64,000 nt of DNA from CAVROT01 sp963722905 (GTDB taxonomy: Bacteria > Pseudomonadota > Alphaproteobacteria > Rhodobacterales > Rhodobacteraceae). This document shows, piece by piece, positions 41,286-51,289 of this stretch. A program made the position numbers and the translations under genes. The stretch is taken from assembly GCA_963722905.1 (NCBI GenBank), contig CAVROT010000001.1, positions 124,001 to 188,000 on the forward strand, in the 5' to 3' direction. Each line of letters starts with the position of its first letter. The first letter of the stretch is position 1. A model generated the notes under the pieces. That model made no database searches and was not told the DNA's origin. It saw only the letters and a program-made list of their open reading frames with translations.

Positions 41286-44134
41286 CTAGTCCTCGATGAC
41301 GTCGGACGCGCCGCCCGCAGCCTTACCCTTGGCCGCGGTCTTGCCGTCTGCCGCCGGTTTCGCGCGCGGCTTGGCCGGTGCCTTGGCCTCGGCGCCGGAC
41401 TTCGATGTCGATTTCGCCCCCGACTTCCCCTTGGCCGCCTTCGGTCTGACCGGCGCCTTCTTCTTGGCGGACCCGCCGGCGGGCTTGACCGGCTTGCCCG
41501 ACTTGGCGGCACGCTCCGCGATCAGCTCCACCGCCTGATCCATGGTGAGGTCGCCCGGATCGACGGTGTCCGGGATCGTCGCGTTCACCTTTCCCCATTT
41601 GACGTAGGGCCCGTACTTGCCCGTCATGACGTTCACCGGGCCGCCTGCCTGGGGGTGTTCGCCCATCTCGCGCAAGGGCGCGGCGGCCTTGCCGCGGGCG
41701 CCGCGGCTGGCGAGCTTCTCGGCCAGAAGCTGCACGGCGCGGTTCATGCCGACGGTGAACACCTCGTCTATGTCGTCGAGGTTGGCGTTGGTGCCGCCGC
41801 GGTCGGACGTGCTCTCGGCATGCTTGAGGTAGGGTCCGTAGCGCCCGATGTTGGACCACACCGTGATACCGTCCTCGGGATGCGGACCCAGAGCGCGCGG
41901 AAGCGACAGCAGCCGGACCGCGCGGGCGAGGTCCAGGTCCTCGGCGGGCCAGTCCTTCGGCACCGACTGTCGGGGCGGCTTCGGCACGTCCTCGGTCGCG
42001 GCGCCGCGCTGCACATAGGGGCCGAAGCGGCCCTTGAAGACGCGGATCTCGTCGCCCGCGTCCTCGCCCAGCAGCTTGCCGTCCGGCGGGATCGCCGACG
42101 CCTCGGCCTCGGGGTCGGGCGGGCCGAAGGGGCGGGTATAGCGGCATTCGGGATAGCGCGAGCAGCCGATGAACGCGCCGCCCGACCGCGCGGTGCGCAT
42201 CGACAGCCGCCCCTCCTCGCAGTTGGGGCAGAGCCGCGGATCGCTGCCGTCGCCCGGATCGGGAAAGAGATGCGGTGCCAGAACCTCGTTGATCTTGTCG
42301 AGCACCTCGCCGATGCGCAGGTCCGCCGTCTCGGCGATGGCGGCCGAGAAGTCGTGCCAGAACCGCGCCAGGACCTCCTTGTAGTCCGCGTCCCCGGCGC
42401 TGACGTGGTCGAGCTCGTCCTCCAGGGCCGCGGTGAAGTCGTATTCGACATAGCGGCGGAAGTAGTTCGACAGGAACGCCGTCACCAGCCGCCCCTTGTC
42501 CTCGGGGATCAGGCGGCCGCCGTCCTTGCGGACGTATTCGCGGTCCTGGATCGTCGTGACGATGCTGGCGTAGGTCGAGGGGCGGCCGATGCCCAGCTCT
42601 TCCATCCGCTTGACCAGCGTCGCCTCGGTGTAGCGGGGGGGCGGCTGGGTATGGCTCTGGGTGCCCAGGATGGCGCCGTTGCCGGACAGGATCGCCCGGC
42701 CGTTGCGGCGCATCTCGGGCCCGCGGGCGGTGGCGTCGTCGTCGATCACAAGCGTCGCCGTCGATCTTCGCATAGTCCGTCGGCCAGGGTGCCCTCGGAG
42801 AAGGCGGCGGGTTCGCCCTGATGGATCTGCGGCAGGATGCGATCGTCGTCGCCCTCGGCCACGTCGTCGCGCCCCTCGTCGTAGACCTTGAGGAACCCGT
42901 CGAAGACGATGCGCTGACCGGTGGCGCGCAACCCGACCTGAGCGTCCCGGTCCGCGATCTCGACCGTGGTGCGCTCCATCCGCGCTGTCTCCATCTGGCT
43001 GGCGAGCGTCCGCTTCCAGATGAGGTCGTAGAGCCGCGCCTGGTCGCGTTCCGCGATGCCGAGGGCGGCGGCGTCGCGCCCCATCTCGGTCGGGCGGATG
43101 CACTCGTGCGCCTCCTGCGCGTTCTTGGCCTTGTTCTTGTAGACGCGTGGCCTGTCGGGGACGTAGTCCTTGCCGAACCGCTTGCCGATGGCCGCGCGGG
43201 CGTCCGACACCGCCTCGGGCGCCATGTCGATGCCGTCGGTGCGCATGTAGGTGATGTGTCCCGCCTCGTAGAGCCGCTGCGCGGTGCCCATCGCGGCCTT
43301 GGCCCCCATCCCCAGCTTGCGCGAGGCCTCCTGCTGGAGGGTCGAGGTCATGAAGGGAGGGGCGGGGTTGCGCGACGTCGGCTTGGCCTCGACGCCTGCC
43401 ACGTGCAGGTCGCGCGACGACACCGCCTTGACCGCCAGCTCGGCGGCGGCGGCGTTGGCGATGTCGAACCGGTCGAGCTTGCGGCCCGCAAGCGTCACCA
43501 GCCGCGCCTCGTAGGACTGGCCGCGCGGGGTGACGAAGCGGGCGCGCACGCCCCAGTATTCGCGGGGGCGGAAGGCCTCGATCTCCATCTCGCGCTCGAC
43601 GATGAGGCGCAGGCAGACCGATTGCACGCGGCCGGCCGACTTGGCGCCCGGCAGCTTGCGCCACAGGACCGGCGACAGGTTGAAGCCCACCAGGTAGTCC
43701 AGGGCGCGGCGCGCGAGGTATGCGTGGACCAGCGGCTGGTCCACCTGGCGCGGGTTCTTCATCGCCTCGGTCACGGCCGACTTGGTGATCGCGTTGAAGA
43801 CCACGCGGCTGACGGGCGTGTCCTTCTTGAGCGCGCGGCGGTTGCGCAGCGCCTCTTCGAGATGCCAACTGATCGCCTCGCCCTCGCGGTCGGGGTCGGT
43901 GGCGAGGATGAGGTCGTTGTCGGCGGCCAGCGCGTCGGCGATGGCCTTGACGTGCTTCTTGCTGGCCGGCGCGACCTCCCACACCATCGCGAAGCCGTCG
44001 TCGGTGTCGACGGATCCGTTCTTGGGCGGCAGGTCCCGGACGTGGCCGTAGCTGGCCAGAACCGTATAGCCCGGCCCCAGATAACCGTTGATCTTCTTGG
44101 CCTTGGCAGGAGATTCGACGACGACGACCGGCAT
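41286..44134 (-). pseudogene. topA: DNA topoisomerase I, frame-broken (likely sequence error)
   Basis: TopA relaxes negative supercoils. The N-terminal part (44134 to 42746) has the TOPRIM motifs VVVESPAKAKKINGYLG and TDPDREGEAISWH, and the catalytic tyrosine in HITYMRTDGID. It stops at 42746. The C-terminal part continues in another frame with HTQPPPRYTEATLVKRMEEL, a four-cysteine zinc motif (CPNCEEGRL to GCSRYPEC) and GRFGPYVQRG-like repeats, ending in a Lys/Ala-rich tail. The whole interval is 3n+2 nt, so either one base is missing or two extra bases lie between about 42746 and 42800. An essential gene is unlikely to be truly broken. AAAGG precedes the ATG. Confidence 0.92.
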
Positions 44135-44322
44135 GGAGGACCTTTCGGTGGGGCGTCTGGCAAGTGCGGCAGATGTGGGGACACCGGCGGGGTTGTCAAT
44201 CGGGTGAGGCGACGACGGGGGCTGGGCGCGTCGTGGCGAACGCCGGCTTTGCGCGGCCCGGATGCCCGCGCGCGGTGTCCTGACGGCGGCGCGTCGTCCC
44301 GACGACTGCCGCCCGGCGCGCC

Positions 44323-45588
44323 TCAGTCCACGCGTGCGAGCAGGCCGCCCGGACGGCGTTCGATCCGCCCCTCGATCTCGAGCGTGACGATCCGCGCCGC
44401 GACCTCGGCCGCGGGCAGCCGCAGGTCGCGGATCAGCTGGTCCTCTGCCGTGGGGCTGGGACCGAGGCGCGAGAGGATCGCACGGTTGAGGATCCTTTGC
44501 TGGCGGGACGTGCCGTCTTGCGCGTCGTCAGTCCGGTCAGGGTCGGCATCGGATCGATCCGGGTGCGCGGTGGGCCGTCCGGATGTGCCTGCCTTGCGTC
44601 GGGCGATGGACCGGGCCCCGGCCTGCGTCGCCGTCGCCGTCGCCGTGTCCGGCAGTTCGGAGGACCCGTCATCCACGTGCGGTTCAGACGCGGCAGGCGA
44701 AGCGGCGATGGCGTCCAGCACGTCGGAGGCGCCGCGTACCAGCACGGCACCGTCGCGGATCAGCATGTTGCATCCCGCGGCACGGGCGTCGAATGGATGG
44801 CCCGGCACGGCGAAGACGTCGCGCCCCTGGTCCAGCGCGTCGCGCGCGGTGATGAGCGACCCGGACTTCGCCGCCGCCTCGACCACCACGACGGCGCGCG
44901 ACACGCCCGAGACGATGCGGTTGCGGCGCGGGAAATGGCGTGCCTGCGGTTGCAGGCCCATGGGCTGTTCGCTGATGCGCAGGCCCTTCTCGGCGATCTC
45001 CTGGGCCAGAACGGCGTTCTCGGCCGGGTAGACCACGTCGACGCCGCCGGCCATGACGGCGACGGTGCCGGTTTCGAGGGCGGCGGTGTGGGCCGCGGCG
45101 TCGATCCCGCGTGCGAGGCCCGACACCACGACGGCACCGGACGCACCGATCCCGGTGGCCAGTGCGCGTGCCATGCGGGTGCCCAGCGACGACGCGTTGC
45201 GCGCCCCGACCAAAGCCACGCAGGGCCGGTTCAGAAGCGATACGTCGCCGATGGCCCACAGCAGGGGCGGCGCGTCGGAGATGTCGTCGAGCGATGCCGG
45301 GTATTGGGGCGTGCCCCGCGCGATCAGGACGGCGCCGGCCAGTCGGCCTGCGCGCATCTCGGACACGGCGGCACCGGGGGGGCAGGGGTGGTAGTCGGTG
45401 ACGCCAGCGGCCGCGGCTATGCCGGGCAGTTCCGCCAACGCCGCGGCAGCGGTGCCGTGGTCGGAGAGCAGCCGGTAGAAGGTCGCCACGCCGACGCGGC
45501 GGGATCGCAAGAGACGGAGCCAGTCCAGCCGTTCGTCCTCGGTCCTGGGGGGGGTGAGGGGGGTGGATGAGGTCGTGTCGAGGGCCAT
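44323..45588 (-). CDS. dprA: DNA processing protein DprA
   Basis: DprA loads RecA on single-stranded DNA in transformation. The 421-residue protein has the DNA-processing Rossmann core: VALVGARNASSLGTRMARAL, SGLARGIDAAAHTAAL, the NRIVSGVSRAVVVVEAA stretch and SGSLITARDALDQGRDVFAV. A low-complexity Asp/Thr/Arg linker (residues about 310-365) separates it from a C-terminal winged-helix DprA_WH domain (LIRDLRLPAAEVAARIVTLE). The ATG at 45588 follows GGCGGAG. The 243 bp upstream is relatively AT-rich and probably holds its promoter, but no clear element can be named. Confidence 0.93.
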   Translation of the reverse strand: MALDTTSSTPLTPPRTEDERLDWLRLLRSRRVGVATFYRLLSDHGTAAAALAELPGIAAAAGVTDYHPCPPGAAVSEMRAGRLAGAVLIARGTPQYPASLDDISDAPPLLWAIGDVSLLNRPCVALVGARNASSLGTRMARALATGIGASGAVVVSGLARGIDAAAHTAALETGTVAVMAGGVDVVYPAENAVLAQEIAEKGLRISEQPMGLQPQARHFPRRNRIVSGVSRAVVVVEAAAKSGSLITARDALDQGRDVFAVPGHPFDARAAGCNMLIRDGAVLVRGASDVLDAIAASPAASEPHVDDGSSELPDTATATATQAGARSIARRKAGTSGRPTAHPDRSDADPDRTDDAQDGTSRQQRILNRAILSRLGPSPTAEDQLIRDLRLPAAEVAARIVTLEIEGRIERRPGGLLARVD

Positions 45589-45831
45589 TCCGGCTCCGCC
45601 TTCTTGCCCCCTCAATCTGGTACCGAGAGGTTAAGGAGTGGTGAACGATTTGCAGACAATCCGAGCGTCCTGCATCTGAACGGATAAAGTTGGAAACGAT
45701 TCACGATTTGCCCGGTCCGACCTTGCCCGGACGGGCCGCCCCGGGGTCCAAGTGGCGGCCGCCCGCGTTCCCGCATCGGGCTGGACGCATCTCGCGGCCC
45801 GCATCGGACCGGCCGCATCCTGCCGCCCATA

Positions 45832-47262
45832 TCAGACAGGCCGGGTGGCCGAGCCGCCAACGGTCAGGCCGCCGATCAGCAGCGTCGGCTGGCCCACGCC
45901 CACGGGCACCCACTGGCCGTTCTTGCCGCAGTTACCGATGCCGGGATCCAGCGCCATGTCGTTGCCGATGGCGCGGATCTTCTGCAGGGCGGTCGCCCCG
46001 TCGCCGATCAGCGTCGCACCGCGTACAGGCGCGCCGACGACGCCGTTCTTCACGCGGTAGGCCTCGGTGCAGGAGAACACGAACTTGCCGTTGGTGATGT
46101 CGACCTGCCCGCCGCCGAAGCCGACGGCGTAGATGCCGTCGCCCAGTCCCGACAGGATGTCGGCCGGGTCGGCGGCGCCGCCCAGCATGATGGTGTTCGT
46201 CATGCGCGGCATGGGCGTGTGCGCGTGGCTCTGGCGCCGGCCGTTGCCGGTGGCCGCGACGCCCATCAGGCGGGCGTTCTGGCGGTCCTGCATGTAGCCC
46301 ACCAGGATCCCGTCCTCGATGAGGACGTTGCGCGCGCCCGGCGTCCCCTCGTCGTCGACGGTGATCGATCCGCGGCGGTCCGGCATCGTGCCGTCGTCGA
46401 CGACGGTCACGCCCGGGGCAGCGACGCGCGTACCCATGAGACCGGCGAAGGCCGAAGTCTTCTTGCGGTTGAAATCGCCCTCGAGCCCGTGTCCCACCGC
46501 CTCGTGCAGGAGTATTCCCGGCCAGCCGGGACCCAGCACCACGTCGGTCACGCCGGCGGGCGCCGGTTCGGCCGAGAGGTTCACCAGCGCGATGCGCAGC
46601 GCCTCGTCCGCGACGGCCTTCCAGTGGGCGGGCGCCATCAGCGCCTCCAGACCGGCGCGCCCGCCGCCGCCCATGCCACCCAATTCGCGCCGCCCGCCCT
46701 CTTCGACGATGACGGAGATGTTGATGCGGGTCATGGGGCGCACGTCGGCCGTCCGGCCGCCCTCGGGGCGGAGGATCTCGACCTCCTGCAGCGAGGCGGC
46801 GAGCGCTGCGCTGACCTGCACGACACGGCGGTCGGCGGCGCGCAGGTAGGCGTCGATCTCCTGCAGGACGTCCAGCTTGGCGGCGAAGGGGGCGCCCGCG
46901 ACCGGGTCGGCGTCGGTATAGAGCCGCGCGTTGGTGCGCCGGGGCGGATCGGCCATCGTTCCGCCGCCCGCGCCCACGGCCAGGCGCGCCGTCTCGGCCG
47001 CGCGCGTCAGTGCGCCTTCGGTGATCTCGGTCGAATGGGCATAGCCCGCCGTCTCGCCCCGCACGGCGCGCAGCCCGAAGCCCTGCGCGGCGTCGTAGCT
47101 GGCGTTGCGCAGCCGGCCGTCGTCCCAAGACAGCATCTCGGACCGGCGGCGTTCCAGAAACAGCTCTCCGTCGTCGGCGCCGTCGGTGGCGGCGCGCAGC
47201 CGCGCCAGCGCCGCGCCCTCGTCCAGGAGATCGTCGAACGGGCGAAAGGGGGTGTCGGTCAT
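45832..47262 (-). CDS. tldD: Metalloprotease TldD
   Basis: The 476-residue protein is the TldD half of the TldD/TldE protease that cleaves unfolded peptides and matures some RiPPs. The zinc-binding motif HEAVGHGLEGDFNRKK near residue 260 is complete, and GVAATGNGRRQSHAHTPMPR is the conserved substrate region. The last residues GQPTLLIGGLTVGGSA are the family end. TldE (PmbA) is not in the window. The ATG at 47262 diverges from the cta operon. Confidence 0.93.
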   Translation of the reverse strand: MTDTPFRPFDDLLDEGAALARLRAATDGADDGELFLERRRSEMLSWDDGRLRNASYDAAQGFGLRAVRGETAGYAHSTEITEGALTRAAETARLAVGAGGGTMADPPRRTNARLYTDADPVAGAPFAAKLDVLQEIDAYLRAADRRVVQVSAALAASLQEVEILRPEGGRTADVRPMTRINISVIVEEGGRRELGGMGGGGRAGLEALMAPAHWKAVADEALRIALVNLSAEPAPAGVTDVVLGPGWPGILLHEAVGHGLEGDFNRKKTSAFAGLMGTRVAAPGVTVVDDGTMPDRRGSITVDDEGTPGARNVLIEDGILVGYMQDRQNARLMGVAATGNGRRQSHAHTPMPRMTNTIMLGGAADPADILSGLGDGIYAVGFGGGQVDITNGKFVFSCTEAYRVKNGVVGAPVRGATLIGDGATALQKIRAIGNDMALDPGIGNCGKNGQWVPVGVGQPTLLIGGLTVGGSATRPV

Positions 47263-47540
47263 GCGGGCCTCCGGTCTGGCGCGGGATCCCTGCCTAGATA
47301 GGGAGGCCCGCACGGAATAGCGACACCGCCCCGCCGGTGAACCGGGGCCGACCCGCTGGCGCCGAGGCATCGCGCGGCGGCGCTATGCCGCAACGCGTCG
47401 GGTTGTCCGGCGCCGTCCGATATGGTGTATGGCGACGTGCGGCAGGGGCCCCGACCCCGGGTCCGGTTCACGCCCCAAGCCGGCATCCCCGGCCGGAATG
47501 CGCCCGGACGTCCCGCAAGGACGATGCAAAGGATGACGAC

Positions 47541-48494
47541 ATGCGCCAGACACGCCTCTTCCTGCTTGCCGCCGCAGCCGCGCTGACCGGGACGGTCGCC
47601 CGCGCACAGGAGTTCGAGCGTCAGGCGTCCGAGGGGCTGCGCATCATCGGCAAGCCCGAGCAGGGCGGCATCGACTGGCAGCCCGCCGCGACCGAGCTGG
47701 CGCGCGACATCCATTTCCTGGACGATCTGGTGCTGGTCATCATCACCGTGATCACCATCTTCGTCATTGCGCTGCTGGGCATCGTCGTCGTGCGCTACAA
47801 CGCGAAGTCGAATCCGACGCCGGCGCGGTTCACGCACCATACCCCGGTCGAGATCGCGTGGACGGTGGTGCCGATCCTGATCCTGGTCGGCATCGGGGCG
47901 TTCTCCCTGCCGATCCTCTTCAAGCAGCAGGAGATCCCCGAGGCCGACGTGACGGTCAAGGCGGTCGGATACCAGTGGTACTGGGGCTACGAGTATCCCG
48001 ACCACGAGTTCGCCTTCGACAGCTACATGATCGGGTCGCCCGCCACCGGCGGCGACAATCGCATGACGCCCGAGGTCCTGGCCCAGTTGGAAGAGGCCGG
48101 ATACACGGCGGACGAGTTCAAGCTGGCCACGGATACCTCGATGGTCGTTCCGGTCGGCAAGACGGTCGTGGTGCAGGTGACAGGTGCGGACGTCATCCAT
48201 TCGTGGACCATCCCCGCCTTCGGCGTGAAGCAGGACGGCATCCCGGGTCGCCTGGCCGAACTGTGGTTCGAGGCCGAGGAGGAGGGCATCTACTTCGGCC
48301 AGTGCTCCGAACTCTGTGGTATCGCCCACGCGTTCATGCCGATCACGGTGAAGGTGGTCAGCGAAGAGGCCTACGAAGCATGGCTGGACGCGGCCATCGA
48401 CGAATATGGTGGCACGCCGCGCGATTCCGCCGAGACGGCGGCGGCGCAGGACGTCGCGGCCCCCGCAACCGAAGTGGCGGCGGTCGCCGATTAG
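47541..48494 (+). CDS. ctaC: Cytochrome c oxidase subunit II
   Basis: Subunit II of aa3-type oxidase accepts electrons from cytochrome c at CuA. The 317-residue precursor has a signal peptide (ARAQ, about residue 23), two membrane helices and a periplasmic cupredoxin domain. The aromatic motif YQWYWGYEYPD, the CuA ligands CSELCGIAHAFM and the upstream histidine in DVIHSWTIPAF are all present. The C-terminal Ala/Glu-rich tail is lineage-specific. It is the first gene of the cta operon; ctaD (subunit I) is not in the window, as often in alphaproteobacteria. The ATG at 47541 matches the signal peptide start. Confidence 0.96.
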   Translation: MRQTRLFLLAAAAALTGTVARAQEFERQASEGLRIIGKPEQGGIDWQPAATELARDIHFLDDLVLVIITVITIFVIALLGIVVVRYNAKSNPTPARFTHHTPVEIAWTVVPILILVGIGAFSLPILFKQQEIPEADVTVKAVGYQWYWGYEYPDHEFAFDSYMIGSPATGGDNRMTPEVLAQLEEAGYTADEFKLATDTSMVVPVGKTVVVQVTGADVIHSWTIPAFGVKQDGIPGRLAELWFEAEEEGIYFGQCSELCGIAHAFMPITVKVVSEEAYEAWLDAAIDEYGGTPRDSAETAAAQDVAAPATEVAAVAD

Positions 48495-48570
48495 ACGGGG
48501 TCGCTGGACCTCTCTGCCGGTGATGAGAACAGCAGTACCGGCGGCATGAGATGAGGATAGGTTCGGACAT

Positions 48571-49533
48571 ATGACCGACGCCGTGATCACGGACAGGGGG
48601 CAGTCGTCCCCGTCGCCTGTGGAAGATACGGGATTCGGCGACTACTTCGCGCTGCTGAAGCCGCGCGTGATGTCGCTTGTCGTGTTCACTGCGCTGGTGG
48701 GACTGCTGGTCGCGCCGGTGCAGGTGCACCCCGTCATCGCGGCGGTGTCGATCCTCTTCGTGGCGGTAGGTGCGGGGGCTTCCGGCGCGCTCAACATGTG
48801 GTGGGACGCCGACATCGACGCCGTCATGCGCCGCACTGCGAAAAGGCCCGTGCCGTCCGGCCGCGTGACGGCGGACGAGGCGCTGGCGGTCGGGTTGGCG
48901 CTATCGGGCTTCTCGGTCGTCATGCTGGCGCTCTCGGCCAATTTCGTGGCGGCCGGTCTGCTGGCCTTCACCATCTTCTTCTACGCCGTGGTCTACTCCA
49001 TGTGGCTCAAGCGGACGACGCCGCAGAACATCGTCATCGGCGGCGCGGCGGGCGCGTTTCCCCCGGTGATCGGCTGGGCCATCGCCACGGGCGGCGCGGG
49101 GATCGAGGCGTGGGGCATGTTCGCGCTGATCTTTCTGTGGACGCCGCCGCATTTCTGGGCGCTGGCCCTCTTCCTGCGCAAGGACTACGACAACGCCGGC
49201 GTCCCGATGCTGACCGTCACTCACGGGCGTCGGGCGACGCGGCAGCATATTCTCGTCTACACTGCCATCCTCGCGCCGGCGGCCGTGGCGCTGGCCTTCA
49301 CCACCATCGGTGGACCGATCTATTTGCTTGCGGCGCTTGGCTGCAACGCATGGTTCCTGCGCGGCGCCGCCGCGATCTGGCGCCGGGACGAGGCGATGGC
49401 CGAGGCCGACGCCTACCGTGTCGAAAAGGCGTTCTTCCGCTTCTCGCTGCTCTATCTTTTCGTCCATTTCGGGGCGCTGCTGGCGGATGCCGCGATCCGG
49501 GGCGCCTATCCCGGCTGGGGGGCGATCTTATGA
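48571..49533 (+). CDS. ctaB: Protohaem IX farnesyltransferase (haem O synthase)
   Basis: CtaB adds farnesyl to haem b, giving haem O for cytochrome oxidase. The 320-residue UbiA-type enzyme has about nine hydrophobic helices, the Asp-rich motif NMWWDADIDAVMRRTAKRP near residue 75, the WTPPHFWALALFLRKDY segment and YDNAGVPMLTVTHGRRATR. Its last base triplet overlaps the small TM gene (ATGA). Position between ctaC and ctaG is the standard alphaproteobacterial order. Confidence 0.95.
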   Translation: MTDAVITDRGQSSPSPVEDTGFGDYFALLKPRVMSLVVFTALVGLLVAPVQVHPVIAAVSILFVAVGAGASGALNMWWDADIDAVMRRTAKRPVPSGRVTADEALAVGLALSGFSVVMLALSANFVAAGLLAFTIFFYAVVYSMWLKRTTPQNIVIGGAAGAFPPVIGWAIATGGAGIEAWGMFALIFLWTPPHFWALALFLRKDYDNAGVPMLTVTHGRRATRQHILVYTAILAPAAVALAFTTIGGPIYLLAALGCNAWFLRGAAAIWRRDEAMAEADAYRVEKAFFRFSLLYLFVHFGALLADAAIRGAYPGWGAIL

Positions 49534-49727
49534 CGATCCGGGCCGAGCACGAGCTTCACCGCCGCCGTTTCTCGCGCAATCGCGGCGTCGGGCTGGTGCT
49601 GGCCGGGCTGATCGTCGTGGTCTTCGGACTGACGGTGGTGAAGGTGCAGCAACTGGGCGCCGTGCAGGGCTTCGATCACGTCCTGCGCCCGGAGATGCTG
49701 ACCGTTCCGGACGCGGCCGGACAATGA
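49530..49727 (+). CDS. Small membrane protein of the cta operon (CoxF-like)
   Basis: The 65-residue protein has a basic N-terminus, one membrane helix (GVGLVLAGLIVVVFGLTVVK) and a short periplasmic tail with VQGFDHVLRPE. A comparable small gene lies between ctaB and ctaG in many alphaproteobacteria, sometimes called CoxF. It probably aids oxidase assembly; function not proven. Start and stop overlap both neighbours (ATGA), which supports it as real. Confidence 0.85.
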   Translation: MTIRAEHELHRRRFSRNRGVGLVLAGLIVVVFGLTVVKVQQLGAVQGFDHVLRPEMLTVPDAAGQ

Positions 49728-50320
49728 CCCTGCGTCCCGAACAGAAGACCGTCGCCCAGCTTGTCGGCGTGGTGATCGTGATGGGCGCGCTCGCCTGGGC
49801 ATCGGTGCCGCTCTATTCGTGGTTCTGCGCCGTCACCGGCTTCGGCGGCACGACGTCCGTCGCCGACCGTGGTGCCGACCGTGTACTTGACCGCACGATC
49901 GAAGTCCGGTTCGACGCCTCGCTGGACCGCGACATGCCATGGACCTTCCGCCCGGTCGAGCGCGAGGTGACGGTCCGCATCGGCGAGACGGGGATGGCTT
50001 TCTACGAGGCGACGAATCCCACCGACCGGCCGGTGGCCGGCAGCGCCACCTACAACGTCTTTCCCTACGAGGCCGGTGGGTTCTTCACCAAGATCGACTG
50101 CTTTTGCTTCGAAGAGCAGATCCTGCAGCCCGGTGAGACCGTGCAGATGCCGCTGACCTTCTACATCGATCCGGGTATCGTCGACGACCGCGAGGGGAAG
50201 TTTGTAAAGCGTATCACCTTGTCCTACACATTCTACGAGATCGACGCGGACGACGCCCGGCAGGCGGCGCTGGACGCAGACCAGGGGCAACCCCCGGCCC
50301 TTGGCGGCCCGGGCGAATGA
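49724..50320 (+). CDS. ctaG: Cytochrome c oxidase assembly protein CtaG (Cox11)
   Basis: CtaG delivers Cu to CuB of subunit I. The 198-residue membrane-anchored protein has one N-terminal helix (VGVVIVMGALAWASVPLYSW), the FCAVTGFGGTT signature, the copper-binding CFCFEEQ at about residue 125 and the FYIDPGI motif. It is followed by ctaE in the conserved cta order. Confidence 0.95.
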   Translation: MTLRPEQKTVAQLVGVVIVMGALAWASVPLYSWFCAVTGFGGTTSVADRGADRVLDRTIEVRFDASLDRDMPWTFRPVEREVTVRIGETGMAFYEATNPTDRPVAGSATYNVFPYEAGGFFTKIDCFCFEEQILQPGETVQMPLTFYIDPGIVDDREGKFVKRITLSYTFYEIDADDARQAALDADQGQPPALGGPGE

Positions 50321-50334
50321 CGGAACCGACCGCG

Positions 50335-51129
50335 ATGGCGCACGAGAAGAACCACGACTACCACATCCTCGCCCCGTCGCTGTGGCCCTTCCTGGGGTCC
50401 GTCGGCGCGTTCGTGATGCTGTTCGGCGCGGTCCTGTGGATGCACGGCAATGGGCCATGGGCATTCCTGATCGGCCTCGCACTGGTGCTCTACGTCATGT
50501 TCGCCTGGTGGTCCGACGTTGTGGCCGAGAGCAACCAGGGCGACCACACGCCGGTTGTCATGATCGGCCTGCGCTACGGCTTCATCATGTTCATCATGTC
50601 CGAGGTCATGTTCTTCGCGGCGTGGTTCTGGAGCTTCTTCAAGCACGCGATGTACCCGATGGAGACCTTCAGCGAGGGTCAGTGGCCGCCCCCCGCGATC
50701 GAGACCTTCGATCCGTGGCACCTGCCGTTGATCAACACGCTGATCCTGCTCTGCTCGGGCTGTGCGGCGACCTGGGCGCACCATGCGTTGGTGCACGAGA
50801 ACAATCGAAAGGACATGGCGACCGGCCTGCTGCTGGCCGTGGGGCTGGGGGTCCTGTTCACGATTTTCCAGATCTACGAATACAGCCACGCCGCCTTCGG
50901 TTTTGCCGGCAACATCTATGGCGCGAACTTCTTCATGGCGACGGGATTCCACGGCGCCCATGTCGTGATCGGGACGATCTTTCTATTCGTATGTTATCTG
51001 AGGCTGCGCGTGGGCGGGCATTTCACGCCCAGCAAACATGTCGGGTTCGAGGCGGCGGCGTGGTACTGGCACTTTGTCGACGTGGTCTGGCTGTTCCTCT
51101 TCGCGTCGATCTACATCTGGGGATCGTGA
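50335..51129 (+). CDS. ctaE: Cytochrome c oxidase subunit III
   Basis: Subunit III stabilises the oxidase and proton uptake. The 264-residue protein has seven hydrophobic helices and the family sequence KNHDYHILAPSLWPFLG at the start. FIMSEVMFFAAWFWSFF, GFHGAHVVIGTIFLFVCYLR and AAAWYWHFVDVVWLFLF are also characteristic. I choose the ATG at 50335 (MAHEKNHDY) because it is the family start; an ATG at 50317 overlapping the ctaG stop would add six residues. Confidence 0.95.
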   Translation: MAHEKNHDYHILAPSLWPFLGSVGAFVMLFGAVLWMHGNGPWAFLIGLALVLYVMFAWWSDVVAESNQGDHTPVVMIGLRYGFIMFIMSEVMFFAAWFWSFFKHAMYPMETFSEGQWPPPAIETFDPWHLPLINTLILLCSGCAATWAHHALVHENNRKDMATGLLLAVGLGVLFTIFQIYEYSHAAFGFAGNIYGANFFMATGFHGAHVVIGTIFLFVCYLRLRVGGHFTPSKHVGFEAAAWYWHFVDVVWLFLFASIYIWGS

Positions 51130-51173
51130 CGCCGCGTTAGGACCCTTGGGGCCGAGGCCCGGGAGGCCGGCGC

Positions 51174-51233
51174 GGCATCCGGCGGTCGCGATCCGGCTGC
51201 GCCGGATGCCTTCGGCGAGGATATTTGCGAACC
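51174..51233 (+). repeat. GGATATTT intergenic element, copy 2, with hairpins
   Basis: Between ctaE and surf1 a 10-bp inverted repeat (GGCATCCGGC 51174-51183, GCCGGATGCC 51201-51210) runs into GCCTTCGGCGAGGATATTT plus GCGAACC (51208-51233), the second copy of the element at 3564. An inner ATCCGGC (51191-51197) can pair with GCCGGAT (51201-51207) instead, so two alternative hairpins compete for the same strand. Confidence 0.7.
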
Positions 51234-51289
51234 AAAGTCGGGGGCGTCGGGGCAGGGACCGGGCGCCCCGCTTGCGTCGGAGGGCGGGT

